A stretch of DNA of 64,000 bases from Branchinecta lynchi (Eukaryota > Arthropoda > Branchiopoda > Anostraca > Branchinectidae): the NCBI GenBank assembly GCA_023053575.1, contig JAKZAP010000020.1, forward strand, positions 19,339,998-19,403,997. Direction: 5' to 3'. The notes beneath the pieces were generated by a model that saw only the letters and a program-made list of their open reading frames with translations, did not search any database and was not told the origin of the DNA. Positions 1 to 9,945 of the stretch are shown here, in pieces. The position numbers and the translations under genes are program-made. How positions within the stretch are numbered: the first letter of the stretch is position 1; every line of letters begins with the position of its first letter.

Positions 1-3000
1 CTGCTGTCGCTATAGCATACAACTCTGCCATGTAAATGCTTGTGTGGTCTGATAGTCTCTGCTGGATGCCTTTTTTATTATTTTCATCCCATATACCACA
101 ACCAGTGAGATTTCCCATCTTCGATCCATCAGTGTAGTATTTTTTGTGGTCCTTGAACTTCTCTAGTTCTTTCAGTGAATACTGCAGTAGGGATTGCTCG
201 GGCATTCCTGCTTTCTGTCCTATTTCTTCATGAATCGTCAGCGAGATATTCTTTTCCAATCCTTCCGTTTTTTTCAAATGGTCTGTTGGTATAGTGAGCG
301 GTGACATGGTGCTTGGAAACTCCTTCAGAAGCTTCACTAGTGATGGAGTCTCATGCATTCCAAATCTGTAGTCCATCAGGTATGGATCCAGGAGGATCTC
401 ATTTTTGATAACGTCATCTTGTTCATTTCCTCTTTTTTTTAATACATATTTTGTCACTAGTATTTGTCTCCTTGTTGATAGTGAAGTTGTCGCAGTTTCG
501 ATATGTAAAGCTGGGACTGGTGTTGATTTTAAAGCATTTGTTATTCTCCTTAGTGATTCGTTCCATTTTGTGTTCAATTTTGCAAGAATTTGTTTTTTGG
601 CTGATGCGTATACCAGGGAAGCATAATCAATTTTTCCAAGAATTATTGCTACAGAGAACTGCAAAAGGACATTCCTTGGGACTTGATAGTTTTTATGACT
701 TAATGCGTTAATAAGCATCTGTCGCTTGTCTATAGCTGTTGTGAGTTCTCCTATGTGTTTTTCCCAGGTCAGTTGCCTGTCAAGGATAACTCCAAGATAT
801 CGGACGTTCTCTGAGCACTTAATTTTCTTTCCTCTCAGGTATATGTTTGGATCTGGGGCTTGTCTTTTGTCGTTGGTGAACATCATCATTTTTGTTTTTT
901 CTTCTGAGAGGGTAATTTCTTTTTCAGCCACCCATTGTGCTATGAAATCTAGAGCTTTCTGTCCGTAGGTCCGGATTTCTCCGATGTTTTTGCCTTCGAT
1001 GGTGACAGCTAGGTCGTCTGCATACATGTAAATCTTTGTTTTTTGAATGTTATCAGCACTGAGATCACTTATATACAAAGCAAACAACAAAGCACTTAGC
1101 ACACCTCCTTGGGGGACCCCACTTTCCAGATTCCTTACCGTTGACAACTTAATGTTAATCCTTACCGAAAAAGTTCTACCCGTTATCCACTCTTGTAGCC
1201 ACTTACTGTACCTTTTATCTATTTTCAGTTCTTGAATTTTCACTTTGAGCTTTTCAATATTTATCTTATCGAATGCTGCTTTAGCATCAAAAAATATTCC
1301 ACACGTATATCTATTCTTCAAAAAACCTTTTTTAACATGATGTTCTAACCTTATCAGGGTGTCAGTAGTGCTCCGACCTTCGTAAAATCCAAACTGTTCA
1401 ATCTGTATTTTACTTTTTAGGGCCTTTATGATCTTTGCTTTTACTACCCTTTCAAGTAACTTCGCGAGGCATGATAGTAGGGAGATCGGTCTGTAGGATG
1501 CAGGGTCTTTCGGATCTTTCCCTGGTTTCAGGACTGGGTGTATTATTGCATGTTTCCATATCTGTGGAACTACTCCTTCATTTAGGGACCTATTGAACAG
1601 TTCTAAAATTACCTTCATGGTCTGAGTAGGGAGAGCTTTTAACATACTGTTATGGACTCTGTCGTTTCCTGTAGCTCCCAACTTTAGTTGGGTTATTGCT
1701 CTTTGGATGTCCTTTAGGTTTATCATAGGTTCTTTCTTGTTATTGCTGCAATGTTCCTGATTGTCTGGGGTCTTACGATTTGCGTTATCAGTTGTTTGTT
1801 GTCCGCTTCTCTTAGATGTACTTTCGAAGTGATCAGCCAAGATCTCTGCTTTCTCCCCATCTCCAAAAATTTGTTCACTATCCTTTTTGAGGACTTTTGG
1901 TTCACATACATATGTTTCTTTTTTTACAAATTTCATGAAATTCCTCCACAAGCATCTTGCAGGGACGTTTCCTCTAAATTTTTCATTGATTAATTTTTTC
2001 CATGATTTGCTTCTTTCTTCTTTGATAGTTAGTCGCAGCAGGGCTGTCACTTTGTTGAGTTCAGCTGTTGTTCTAGACCTGGAAGAGTTTATATTTCCGG
2101 GATTGCTGATTTTTCTTATTTTATTCCTTAGTTCTCGCCTCTGCTTTTTTAGTGCTTCACATTTGGCTGTCCATCCAGGGGTGGAGTTATAGACCTTCTT
2201 TCTCATTCCTTTGCCACATTTTATAGCCAGGTGTTTCTTCCCTGTTTCTATTAGCATTTCTGTGAGTTCTTCTATCGCCTCTTCTATAGGGAGTGTTTCT
2301 AGGTGAGTAAGGTTTATTTTCGATACTTCCTCTTTCCATCGATCAACTCTTTTCTCAGAGAATGACCATTTTTCTCTTGTGTTGTTTGTAGACGGCTGAG
2401 TTTCAAGCTCTATATCATTAAAAACTATAAAATGGTCGGAGTCAAACTCGTCTTTGGAGTAGACTAGTAGGTCTGTTACTAGCTCATTTGATACAATTGT
2501 TAGATCTAGTGTTGTTGTTTCTCCAGTTATCTTGTTTAGCCTTGTTGCAAGGTTTTTTGGTGTAGCTAGAGCTATCTGTTCATCCGGGTCCAGCAGTATC
2601 TCTATTAATTCTTTTGCTTTATTATCTTCTGTGTGGCTCTCGTTCCATAGAGTATGATGAAGATTGAAGTCCCCTATTATTATTTTTGGGTGTTCTGTTT
2701 CTTTTAGAACTTTTCTTAATTGAGGTTTGCTGAAATTACCTGTTCTGTTATTATAATAATTTATTACATTAATTGACTTACCTTCCGTATTTGTTACCTT
2801 AACCACTCCAATTTCGGGAGAACCATGTGCCACTAGTGTTTTCTCCTCAGCGATAAACTTGTCACTAACTAGTGTTAATAGACCACCTCTTTTCCCAATT
2901 TTTCTGTCCCATCTAAAAGATTGATAACCTTTGTAATAAGATTTATCAACTGCAGTGTGAAACGTTTCTTGAATACATACTACATCCGGTTTTTCTCTTA

Positions 3001-3070
3001 CAAGTATATTCCTTAGCTCAATTCTTTTGGACTGGGACAGACAGTTTGAGTTAATCTGAACGATCCTCAT
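1..3070 (-). CDS. Non-LTR retrotransposon ORF2: endonuclease, reverse transcriptase and partial RNase H (runs off left edge)
   Basis: I translated the minus strand from the ATG at 3070-3068 and found no stop down to base 1, so at least 1,023 residues are open. The N-terminal third is an apurinic-type endonuclease: QINSN near the start, CIQET, GDFN followed by HH and W (GDFN at 2674-2663), a TLDLTIV strand and SDH, so the catalytic residues appear intact. The reverse transcriptase follows: ASYRPISLLSC, motif A FFDAKAAFD, motif B SGVPQGGVLSALL and motif C YADD (1024-1013), then RYLGVILD of the palm/thumb. The last 50 residues begin an RNase H fold, with YTDGSK (first catalytic Asp) and AELYAIA (Glu). 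An RNase H after the RT places it in the I group of LINEs (I, Nimb, Loa, R1, Jockey relatives). It copies its own RNA at a nicked target. The ATG overlaps the ORF1 stop as ATGA. The rest of RNase H, the 3' UTR and the tail are outside the window. Confidence 0.93.
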   Translation of the reverse strand, partial: MRIVQINSNCLSQSKRIELRNILVREKPDVVCIQETFHTAVDKSYYKGYQSFRWDRKIGKRGGLLTLVSDKFIAEEKTLVAHGSPEIGVVKVTNTEGKSINVINYYNNRTGNFSKPQLRKVLKETEHPKIIIGDFNLHHTLWNESHTEDNKAKELIEILLDPDEQIALATPKNLATRLNKITGETTTLDLTIVSNELVTDLLVYSKDEFDSDHFIVFNDIELETQPSTNNTREKWSFSEKRVDRWKEEVSKINLTHLETLPIEEAIEELTEMLIETGKKHLAIKCGKGMRKKVYNSTPGWTAKCEALKKQRRELRNKIRKISNPGNINSSRSRTTAELNKVTALLRLTIKEERSKSWKKLINEKFRGNVPARCLWRNFMKFVKKETYVCEPKVLKKDSEQIFGDGEKAEILADHFESTSKRSGQQTTDNANRKTPDNQEHCSNNKKEPMINLKDIQRAITQLKLGATGNDRVHNSMLKALPTQTMKVILELFNRSLNEGVVPQIWKHAIIHPVLKPGKDPKDPASYRPISLLSCLAKLLERVVKAKIIKALKSKIQIEQFGFYEGRSTTDTLIRLEHHVKKGFLKNRYTCGIFFDAKAAFDKINIEKLKVKIQELKIDKRYSKWLQEWITGRTFSVRINIKLSTVRNLESGVPQGGVLSALLFALYISDLSADNIQKTKIYMYADDLAVTIEGKNIGEIRTYGQKALDFIAQWVAEKEITLSEEKTKMMMFTNDKRQAPDPNIYLRGKKIKCSENVRYLGVILDRQLTWEKHIGELTTAIDKRQMLINALSHKNYQVPRNVLLQFSVAIILGKIDYASLVYASAKKQILAKLNTKWNESLRRITNALKSTPVPALHIETATTSLSTRRQILVTKYVLKKRGNEQDDVIKNEILLDPYLMDYRFGMHETPSLVKLLKEFPSTMSPLTIPTDHLKKTEGLEKNISLTIHEEIGQKAGMPEQSLLQYSLKELEKFKDHKKYYTDGSKMGNLTGCGIWDENNKKGIQQRLSDHTSIYMAELYAIATA

Positions 3071-4158
3071 GGTTTTTTACTTTTCCGTCGTGCATGACCA
3101 TTTTTGGGGGAGTCCGCTTCTGGTTTTCTTTTTAGTCTTGCTCCTTGTTCTTCAGACTCCATTTCACTGTCGCCATCATCTTCACTCTCATCCTCAGTTT
3201 CTCCTTCTACCTCGTTGGTTTTGCTAATTTCCATCATTTGCAATTTTATTTCCTGAATTTTACCTTTGTTCGCCGAATTCTGCGGGAGGATTGCAATCAA
3301 ACCTGCAATTATTTTGCTTAAGTTTGCAATGGCTTTGCTCTGTTTCTCTACCATTTTCGTTAGGGTCTCTATTTCATTTTTGACATCAGGGACACTACTA
3401 GTAGACTGGGAACGCTGGAGCTGCGGGTAGATGCTTGGGTCTTGATAACTGGGTGGGGTGGTATAATTTTTTCCAACCACTTCATTTCTAGCTTCTTTCA
3501 CTGAAATTTCCTCTGTAATAGCTTTCTTTAGTATTTCCATTCTTTCCTGTCTTTTCTCACAATCTCTGGAGTTGGCTGTGTGGTTTCCTTGGCAGTTCAC
3601 ACACATTTTCTGACTTTTGTCCTCCTTCTTGTCACAATCCCTGGAGCTATGTTCACCAGCACAAACCATACATCTTTCTCGTCCCCTGCATTCCAGAGCT
3701 CTATGACCAAACCTCTGACACCTAAAACACTGGATAGGGTGAGGGATATACTGTGACACTCTTTTGTTCATACCCCATAGTCTCAAAGTTGTCGGGAACA
3801 CCTGGTCACAACTGAACGTGATTATCACTCCATAAGTCTCTTTTCCACTCTTGGGTTTTCCCATTAATCTTACTTCGGAAATATTAGTTTGTTCGAGTAG
3901 GTCTTCTTTCGTGTCTTCAAATGTAGCTACCTCATTCTCCATGAACATAATTCCCATCCTCTTTGAGATCCTGTTCTTGAAAAGTGTGTTTGGATCAGCT
4001 ATTTCAAGGACTAATTTGTCATCGTTGAACTTGATCTCTTTGATCGCTAGGATCTTTTTCAGATACTCTTGGTCTTTTGCTACAATCACTACTGATCCAC
4101 CTGGTCCTGCTTTGTTCAAAACTTCTCCATATGTTTCTCTAGATCCCTTTACTTTCAG
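3067..4158 (-). CDS. Non-LTR retrotransposon ORF1, gag-like CCHC protein, 5'-truncated
   Basis: This is the nucleic-acid-binding ORF1 partner of the adjacent ORF2. The frame is open from the junction at about 4158 to TGA at 3069-3067. There is no ATG near the 5' end (the first start-like codon is TTG at 4119), and the coding sense already begins upstream (LLKVKGSRETYGEV), so the true N-terminus is missing. The middle has the GVIITFSC strand and YIPHPIQCFRCQRFGH, then three zinc knuckles of spacing CX2CX4HX4C, CX2CX3HX4C and CX2CX3HX6C, the usual trio of I/Jockey-type ORF1 proteins. After these come a coiled-coil-like stretch (EIETLTKMVEKQSKAIANL), an acidic Glu/Asp-rich run and a basic tail ending RRKSKKP. 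5' truncation is the usual result of incomplete target-primed reverse transcription. The sequence upstream of 4159 belongs to the foldback arm. Confidence 0.88.
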   Translation of the reverse strand: MKVKGSRETYGEVLNKAGPGGSVVIVAKDQEYLKKILAIKEIKFNDDKLVLEIADPNTLFKNRISKRMGIMFMENEVATFEDTKEDLLEQTNISEVRLMGKPKSGKETYGVIITFSCDQVFPTTLRLWGMNKRVSQYIPHPIQCFRCQRFGHRALECRGRERCMVCAGEHSSRDCDKKEDKSQKMCVNCQGNHTANSRDCEKRQERMEILKKAITEEISVKEARNEVVGKNYTTPPSYQDPSIYPQLQRSQSTSSVPDVKNEIETLTKMVEKQSKAIANLSKIIAGLIAILPQNSANKGKIQEIKLQMMEISKTNEVEGETEDESEDDGDSEMESEEQGARLKRKPEADSPKNGHARRKSKKP

Positions 4159-4492
4159 CAGTTGGGCACCAGATTTTTTGGAGAATTCTCCTGCTCAAGG
4201 GAATCTCCTACTGAGGTGAAAAAGATTCTCCTGTTATTATTGATTTTTGGAGTGAAAGAGACCAGTGAAGTTAGAATATTTTTTTTTTCATATTTCAGTT
4301 CTAGAGACACCAGGAAACTCTGTCTTGCTTCCCCACTCCCCACCCTCCACCCTAACTCTAGAAATTCTATAAAATAGGGCAGAAAACAGAAAAGTTGCAT
4401 TTTTTTTCCTTTACCTGGTATCCAAGAGTGGTTCTTGATGCCAGTGTGCATGACTGCCTTTACAGTGAAACTTTAGAATCCTGTTACTGACC

Positions 4493-4701
4493 TTATAATT
4501 CATTCCTTCCTTTCTTCTTGGAACTCATTAACTTTTGTCCAAGTGCTTTCACCTGCTGTGGAGAAAACACCAAAGCAGGATAATTCACTTTGCCAGTAGG
4601 TGTCACCTGAGGGGAGGATTTGTCTTGGGCAGGTGGAATCGCTTCTGGTGTTGAATTCACTTGTCTAGTAGGATTCACATAGGCTATTTGATGTAGGGCC
4701 G
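4493..4701 (-). CDS. Exon-like terminal reading frame, left-arm copy
   Basis: The frame reads AYVNPTRQVNSTPEAIPP through PALVFSPQQVKALGQKLM to a lysine-rich end, KKKGRNEL, then TAA. It has no in-frame ATG at its head (it starts from GTG if forced), so it looks like the last exon of a spliced gene. The nearest upstream AG is in AAATAG just before CCTATGTG. I do not recognise the family. The sequence is low in hydrophobic residues, rich in Pro, Gln and Ser, and basic at its end. An inverted copy lies at 15750-15958. The two copies differ at only two coding positions that I could see (CAT/CAC and GAC/GAT), both synonymous. It is oriented the same way as the putative first exon at 16432-16473, so it could belong to that gene, with the foldback core as intron; this is inference. 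Confidence 0.5.
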
Positions 4702-5140
4702 CAGCATGTGAACATCACTGCAGAAGTGTTCCATTTCACAGAAAAAAATGGAAATTGGTTTTTAAAAAAGATGACTGATATTTTTAATGTGTTATGAATT
4801 ATTATCCATGTAATTTTTTATAGCAGAGATTATGTTTTTGTTGCAGCAAGGACAAGAAGGTCAGAAAAAACTAAGAAATGTCTGTTTGACAGGAGTGGGT
4901 GTGTCCCGTTTCAACAGAACAAAATGGAAGTTGATTGTTAAATCAAGAGGACTCTATGACTGATAATTTGAAATTTAGGAATTTAAATTTTTATTGTATA
5001 AAAAAAAAATATAATTCTTTTTATGGTAGCCTACCCAAAGCCTACCTACAACAGAAATCGTATATTTTACGGCTGCCTGAACAGGACCCTTGCCAAGATT
5101 GTCGAATACTCACTATGACCGACAGCCTCTGAATCTCGGA
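4702..5140. repeat. Outer left-arm spacer
   Basis: AT-rich sequence matched in inverse orientation at about 15330-15750. It contains a T-rich/A-rich stretch near 4990-5020 and one copy of the motif AGGACCCTTGCCAAG (5087-5101) that recurs elsewhere in the window. I see no gene. Confidence 0.6.
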
Positions 5141-7450
5141 ATAACGAGAACCGTTTTCTGTCAATGAATCAACTGCGTTGGTTGGGACCCTGTTCGGTAT
5201 TAACTACGGAATTTTATATCTTCAGAAATGCCGAATACTCTATATGACCAAGTCCAACACACGGCAGTGAAACTTGGAAAAACGAGAAGCGTCGCCGAAA
5301 CGATGGCTCAAATTTGTTGTCAACCAATCAACGGCATTGGTTGGGGTATGAACAAGTCCAACACACGGCAGTGAATCTCGGAAAAACGTGAAACGTCGCC
5401 GAAACGATGACTCAAATTTGTGTCAACCAATCAACGGCGTTGGTTGGGGAGAGCTCTGGTAACGCTGTTTAAATGCGATTGATTGCCGTATGAACTAAAC
5501 TTGGAAGTTTGTATCTTCAAATTCTAGGTCAACCAATCAACGGCGTTTGATGGTGAACGCGGCGGTGACGCTTCCGGCTATCCTTGTAGGTACACGGGCG
5601 GTTTTTCATCGACACATAGAGTTGGTTGTCAAGAGGATTAACTAATCTCTGATTTTTTTTGGCTGCGAATTTTTGCACATGGCAGCTTTTAAAACCAACA
5701 CACGGCAGTGAACCTCGGACAAACAAGAAACGTCGCCGAAATGATGACTCATATTTTATGTCAACCAATCAACGGCGTTGTTTGGGGTATTTCAAATAAC
5801 CCGATATTAACTAATCTCGGAATTTTTTTGTTCGCTGGTGCTTTTTGCACACGGTAGCTTTTAAAACCAACACACGGCAGTGAACCTTGGAAAAAGGTCA
5901 AACGTCGCCGAAACGATAACTCACATTTTTGTGTAAACCAATCAACGGCGTTGGCTGGGGAGATCTCTGGTGACGCTATTTAAATGTGATTGGTTGCCGT
6001 ATTAACTAAACTCAGAAGTTCATATCTGCAAGTTCTAGGTCAACCAATCAACGGCGATGGATGGTGAGAGCTGCGGTGAAGCTTCCGGCTCTCCCTGTAG
6101 GTACACGGGCGGTTTTTCATCGACAAGTAGAGTTGGTTATCAACAGGATTATAACTAATCAAGGAATTTTTTTTTGCTGTGGCTTTTTGCACACAGCAGT
6201 GAATCTCGGTAAAAACGAGAAACGTCCCCCAATCGATGACTAAATTTTGTTGTCAACCAATCAACGGCGTTGGTTGGGGTTAGCTATGGTGACGATATTT
6301 AAATGTGATTAATTGCCGTATTAGCTAGACTCGGAAGTTTGTATCTTCAAGTTCTGGTTCAACCAATCAACGGCGTTGGATGGTGAGAGCTGCGGTGATG
6401 CTTCCGGCTCCCCCTGTAGGTACACGGGCGGTTTTTGATCGACACGTAGAGTTGGTTATCAAGAGGATTATAACTAATCCCGGGATTTTTTTTTGCTGTG
6501 GCTTTTTGGCAGTGAATCTCGGTAAAAACGAGAAACGTCGCACAAACGATGACTCAATTTTTGTGTCAACCAATCAACGCCCGTTGGTTGGGGTTAGCTG
6601 TGGTGACGATATTTAAATGTGATTGATTGCCGTATTAGCTAGACTCGGAAGTTTGTATCTTGAAGTTCTGGTTCAACCAATCAACGGCGTTATATGGTGA
6701 GAGCTGCGGTGATGCTTTCGGCTCTCCTTGTAGGTACACGGGCGGTTTTTCATCGACACGTAGAGTTCTTTATCAAGAGGACTATAACTAATCTCGGAAT
6801 TTTTTTTCTGCGGCTTGATCAGCACTTTCGCTAATAAAGTAAGAAAAAACACGTAAGTGAATCTCGGGAAGAACAAGAAACGTCGCCCAAACGATGACTC
6901 AAATTTTGTGTCAACCAATCAACGGCGTTGGTTGGGGAGAGCTGTGGCGACGCTATTTAAATGTGTATTAAACTCTGAATTTTGTATCTCATATCCTGGG
7001 TCATCCGGAGTTGGATGGGAGAGCTGCTGTGACGCACCAGGCTCTCCCGGTAGGTACACGGCGGTTATCAAGAGGACTAATTAAACTTGGAATTTTGTTT
7101 CTTTATAAGGTCCGAATTTATATGACCAATTCCAAAAACACGCCAGTGAATCTCCGGAAACGTTTTCAAAATTTTGTGTCAACCAATCAACGTCGTTGTT
7201 TGGGGAGAGCTGTGGTGATCAGGAGGATTAACTAAACTCGTAATTTTATGTCTTCAGAAAGGGCGAATACGCCACTGAACATCGAGAACGAGAAACGTCG
7301 GCCAACAGAATCGGAACTTTTTGTACGGCTGCCCGGACAGGAACCCTTCCAAGAAGGGCCGAAATAAACAAAATGTTTTTTGATTCGAGCGACGACTCAA
7401 ATTGTGTGTCAACCAATTAAGGGTGTTCGCTGGTGACAGCTGGGGTGACC
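5140..7450. repeat. Left-arm satellite-like array with CCAATCAACGGCGTTGG core
   Basis: The phrase GTCAACCAATCAACGGCG, with variants, recurs at about 5319, 5424, 5529, 5760, 5934, 6042, 6254, 6359, 6567, 6673, 6910, 7180 and 7407. The spacings alternate between about 105 and 210-235 bases, giving a higher-order unit of about 315 bases with two cores. Other shared unit pieces are TACACGGGCGGTTTTTCATC and GAGAAACGTCGCC. Short open frames recur in each unit (for example 6061-6243 and 6380-6616) but carry indels between units, so I do not call them genes. Confidence 0.85.
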
Positions 7451-7784
7451 CAGTGACACTTATACTTCTGGTGAAGCACTTCATCGGAGTGGCCAGCCAT
7501 CACCGGAGCTATGCAATACATTTTTATTTTTTATCTAGTATTTCTGATCCATTTTGTTCAGAATAAAACAAAATCCAGTTGTGCTCACGATTTTGCAAGG
7601 GCTTTGTGCAGCAGACAAAATCCTAGGGTCGTTATTAACTCCGCCAGTTTAGCTAATCCGGGAAACACTAACCGTTTCTGCTACCTTCACTGCCGCAAAT
7701 TTTTATAAAAGATAACCCAGGGATGCGCAATTTCAACAGACAACACCTGGGATGTAATCTGTTGTAATTTGTAAATGTTAGGAA

Positions 7785-9600
7785 TTACAGCTAGCAAGCA
7801 TTGCCAGGAAGAGACGAAAAACCCGCCAAAAAGTATCTGCTGAATTTTTCCTATAACGATGCATACGTTAACGATTCATGCACAACGTCTTCTAAATCAC
7901 AACAGATTATTCGCAAATTTCAAATTGCTCAACGTTGTGACTTGTATCCTAATGCAGGAATTCTTGGTTTATGGTAACTGCTGAAAGCCAACAATCCAAA
8001 ATCCGGGAATTCTTGGTTTATGGTAAAGGACTCAAAGCAAGCTATCCAAAACATGAATTCCTGGTTCGTGTTAATCAGCCAGAAACTGGGAATTCCTGGT
8101 TTATAATAAACTGCCGAGAGCGGAAAGGACAAGCAAGATGCAAAATTCTGATTGTTTCGTGGACTGCTTGTGTTAATCAGCCAGAAACTGGGAATTCTTG
8201 GTTTATAATAAACTGCCGAGGGCGGAAAGGACAAGCAAGATGCAAAATACTGATTGTTTCACGGATTGCTTATAGCTTGTTCACGCGGGACCGAAATAAG
8301 CGCGTAGACAGCGGCTGATGTGGTCAGACGACGAATCAACTGTTTGGGGTTGACGGGAGAATAAAAAGAAAAACCTAATTCCGAATATTCTTTTTGTTAG
8401 TAACAAAATATAGAAATTAACAAAACATCTTGTGAGTTATTCGAAGTCAAATATAGTTGACTTAGAATAACCCAAAGTCACAAATTGAATATTGACAGAT
8501 TATAGGCTACTCGACAATTTTATGTTCAAAATCAAATAAAATTCATTTATGTATTTTTGTCTTTAAATGAGAACATAAAATATTAATAATAATAAATATA
8601 AAGTATGCGATAACAAAATGCAATTATTTCAGTGTTATTCAGTCATTTTTCTGTGAACGTTGAATGGAAAAATCGGGAAAAATTCTTTAAATTATTTTTT
8701 AAAAAGAAAACAACGAAAACAGATATTAGACATAAACAGAACAGACGTGTGTTAGGAATTATAGCATAGCAAGCATTGCCAGGAATTGACGAAAAACCCG
8801 CCAAAAGCATCTGCTGAATTTTTCCTATAACGTTCATGCATAACGTTAACGATTCATGCATAACTTCTTCTAAATCACAACAGATTATTCGCAAATTGCC
8901 GTAGCTGATTTCAACGGTATGTCTCATAAAACTGGAAGTACTGGGCCGACCAGTGAAACTTGTGACTTGTATCCTGTCCTGATGCAGGAATTTTTCGATT
9001 ATGGTAACTGCTGAAAGCCAACAATCCAAAATCCGGGAATTCTTGGTTTATGGTAAAGGACTCAAAGCAAGCTATCCAAAACATGAATTCCTGGTGTGTG
9101 TTAATCAGCCAGAAACTGGGAATTCTTGGTTTGTGATAAACTGCCCAGAGCGGAAAAGACAACGAAAGATGCAAAGTTCACATGGGACCGAAATGAGCGC
9201 GTAAACAGCGGCTGATGTGTTCAGACGATGCATCAACTGTTTGTGGTTGACGGGAGAATTAAAAAGAAAAAACCTAATTCCGAATATTCTTTTTGTTTGT
9301 AACAAAATCTAGAAATTAACAAAAACATCTTGTGAGTTATTCAAAGTCAAATATAGTTGACTTGTAGTCTTTGGATTTCATGTTCAAAAGCAAATAAAAT
9401 TCATTTATATATTTTTGTTTTTAAATGAGAACAGAAAATATTAATAATAATTAATATAAAGAATGCGAGACTAAAATGTAATTATTTTAGTGTTATTCAG
9501 TCATTTTCCAATGAACGTTGAATGAAAAAATTCTTTAAATTATTTTTTTTTTAAAGAAAAACAACGAAAACAAATATTAGACAGAAACAGAACAGACGTT
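7785..9600. repeat. Imperfect tandem duplication with about 0.9-1.0 kb units
   Basis: 7785-8690 and 8750-9600 share GCAAGCATTGCCAGGAA, the GAATTCTTGGTTTATGGTAA block (near 7960 and 9035), GTTGACGGGAGAAT and the AT-rich tail. The first unit has an extra internal repeat: a block of about 84 bases with CAGCCAGAAACTGGGAATTC occurs twice (8071-8155 and 8168-8250), against once in the second unit. Confidence 0.75.
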
Positions 9601-9945
9601 GTTGTAATTAGAAAATTATTCTACCTTTTCCTCGAGATCAATTAAGTAATCTGGGGATGATGGTGTAAAAATCATGCTATGTTCACATTGGTCTTACAGA
9701 ATTTGAACTGCCTTGACCTAAAATTCGCCAAATTTGACCTAATTCCCCTAATTACTGTCTCTAGAGTCATCATAGGTCACATTCCAAAGGATTTAGTTTA
9801 TCCCGAAGGGTGACTGTGATGAAAATACGCGCCTATTTGGAAGATCGGCGTCTGATTTTTTGATGTTTGTCAATCGCTATTTACGCTCGTAAATCAGCCG
9901 CTGATCGAGAATCGGTCGCTGTTTCATCCCCGTGTGAACAAGCTA
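8273..9945. mobile_element. Candidate DNA-transposon relic with TAGCTTGTTCAC ends
   Basis: The left end TAGCTTGTTCACGCGGG at 8273 and the right end, read on the other strand as TAGCTTGTTCACACGGGG and ending at 9945, form an inverted pair with one mismatch over 17 bases. Each is flanked by TTA (8270-8272 and 9946-9948), a possible 3-bp target duplication. The right half also shares CAGCGGCTGAT with the left. There is no transposase. The ends cut across the tandem duplication, so the pairing may be accidental. Confidence 0.35.

Larger units (their letters stand above)
1..4158 (-). mobile_element. 5'-truncated LINE (I-group) inserted at the edge of the foldback structure
   Basis: ORF1 and ORF2 form one element transcribed leftward. 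Its right boundary is set by comparing the two foldback arms. The sequence beginning GTTGGGCACC at 4159-4160 is matched in inverse orientation up to 16290, while everything left of 4159 is LINE and unmatched. The 3' end and target duplication lie outside the window. Uninterrupted frames imply a recent insertion, but loss of the ORF1 start and the 5' promoter makes this copy unlikely to be self-sufficient. Confidence 0.85.

Noticed and set aside
4155..4451. 98-codon minus-strand frame and its inverse at 16050-16307
   Set aside because: Lies downstream of the exon-like frame in both arms, has no recognisable domain, and its end crosses the LINE junction in one arm. Probably untranslated sequence.
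5319..7250. CRISPR-like regularly spaced repeats
   Set aside because: The spacers are themselves repeats, spacing alternates in a higher-order satellite pattern, and the genome is eukaryotic.
7971..8318. 115-codon open frame and its relative at 9001-9204
   Set aside because: The frame runs through a tandem duplication built on GAATTCTTGGTTTA; it changes length between units by indels and resembles no protein.
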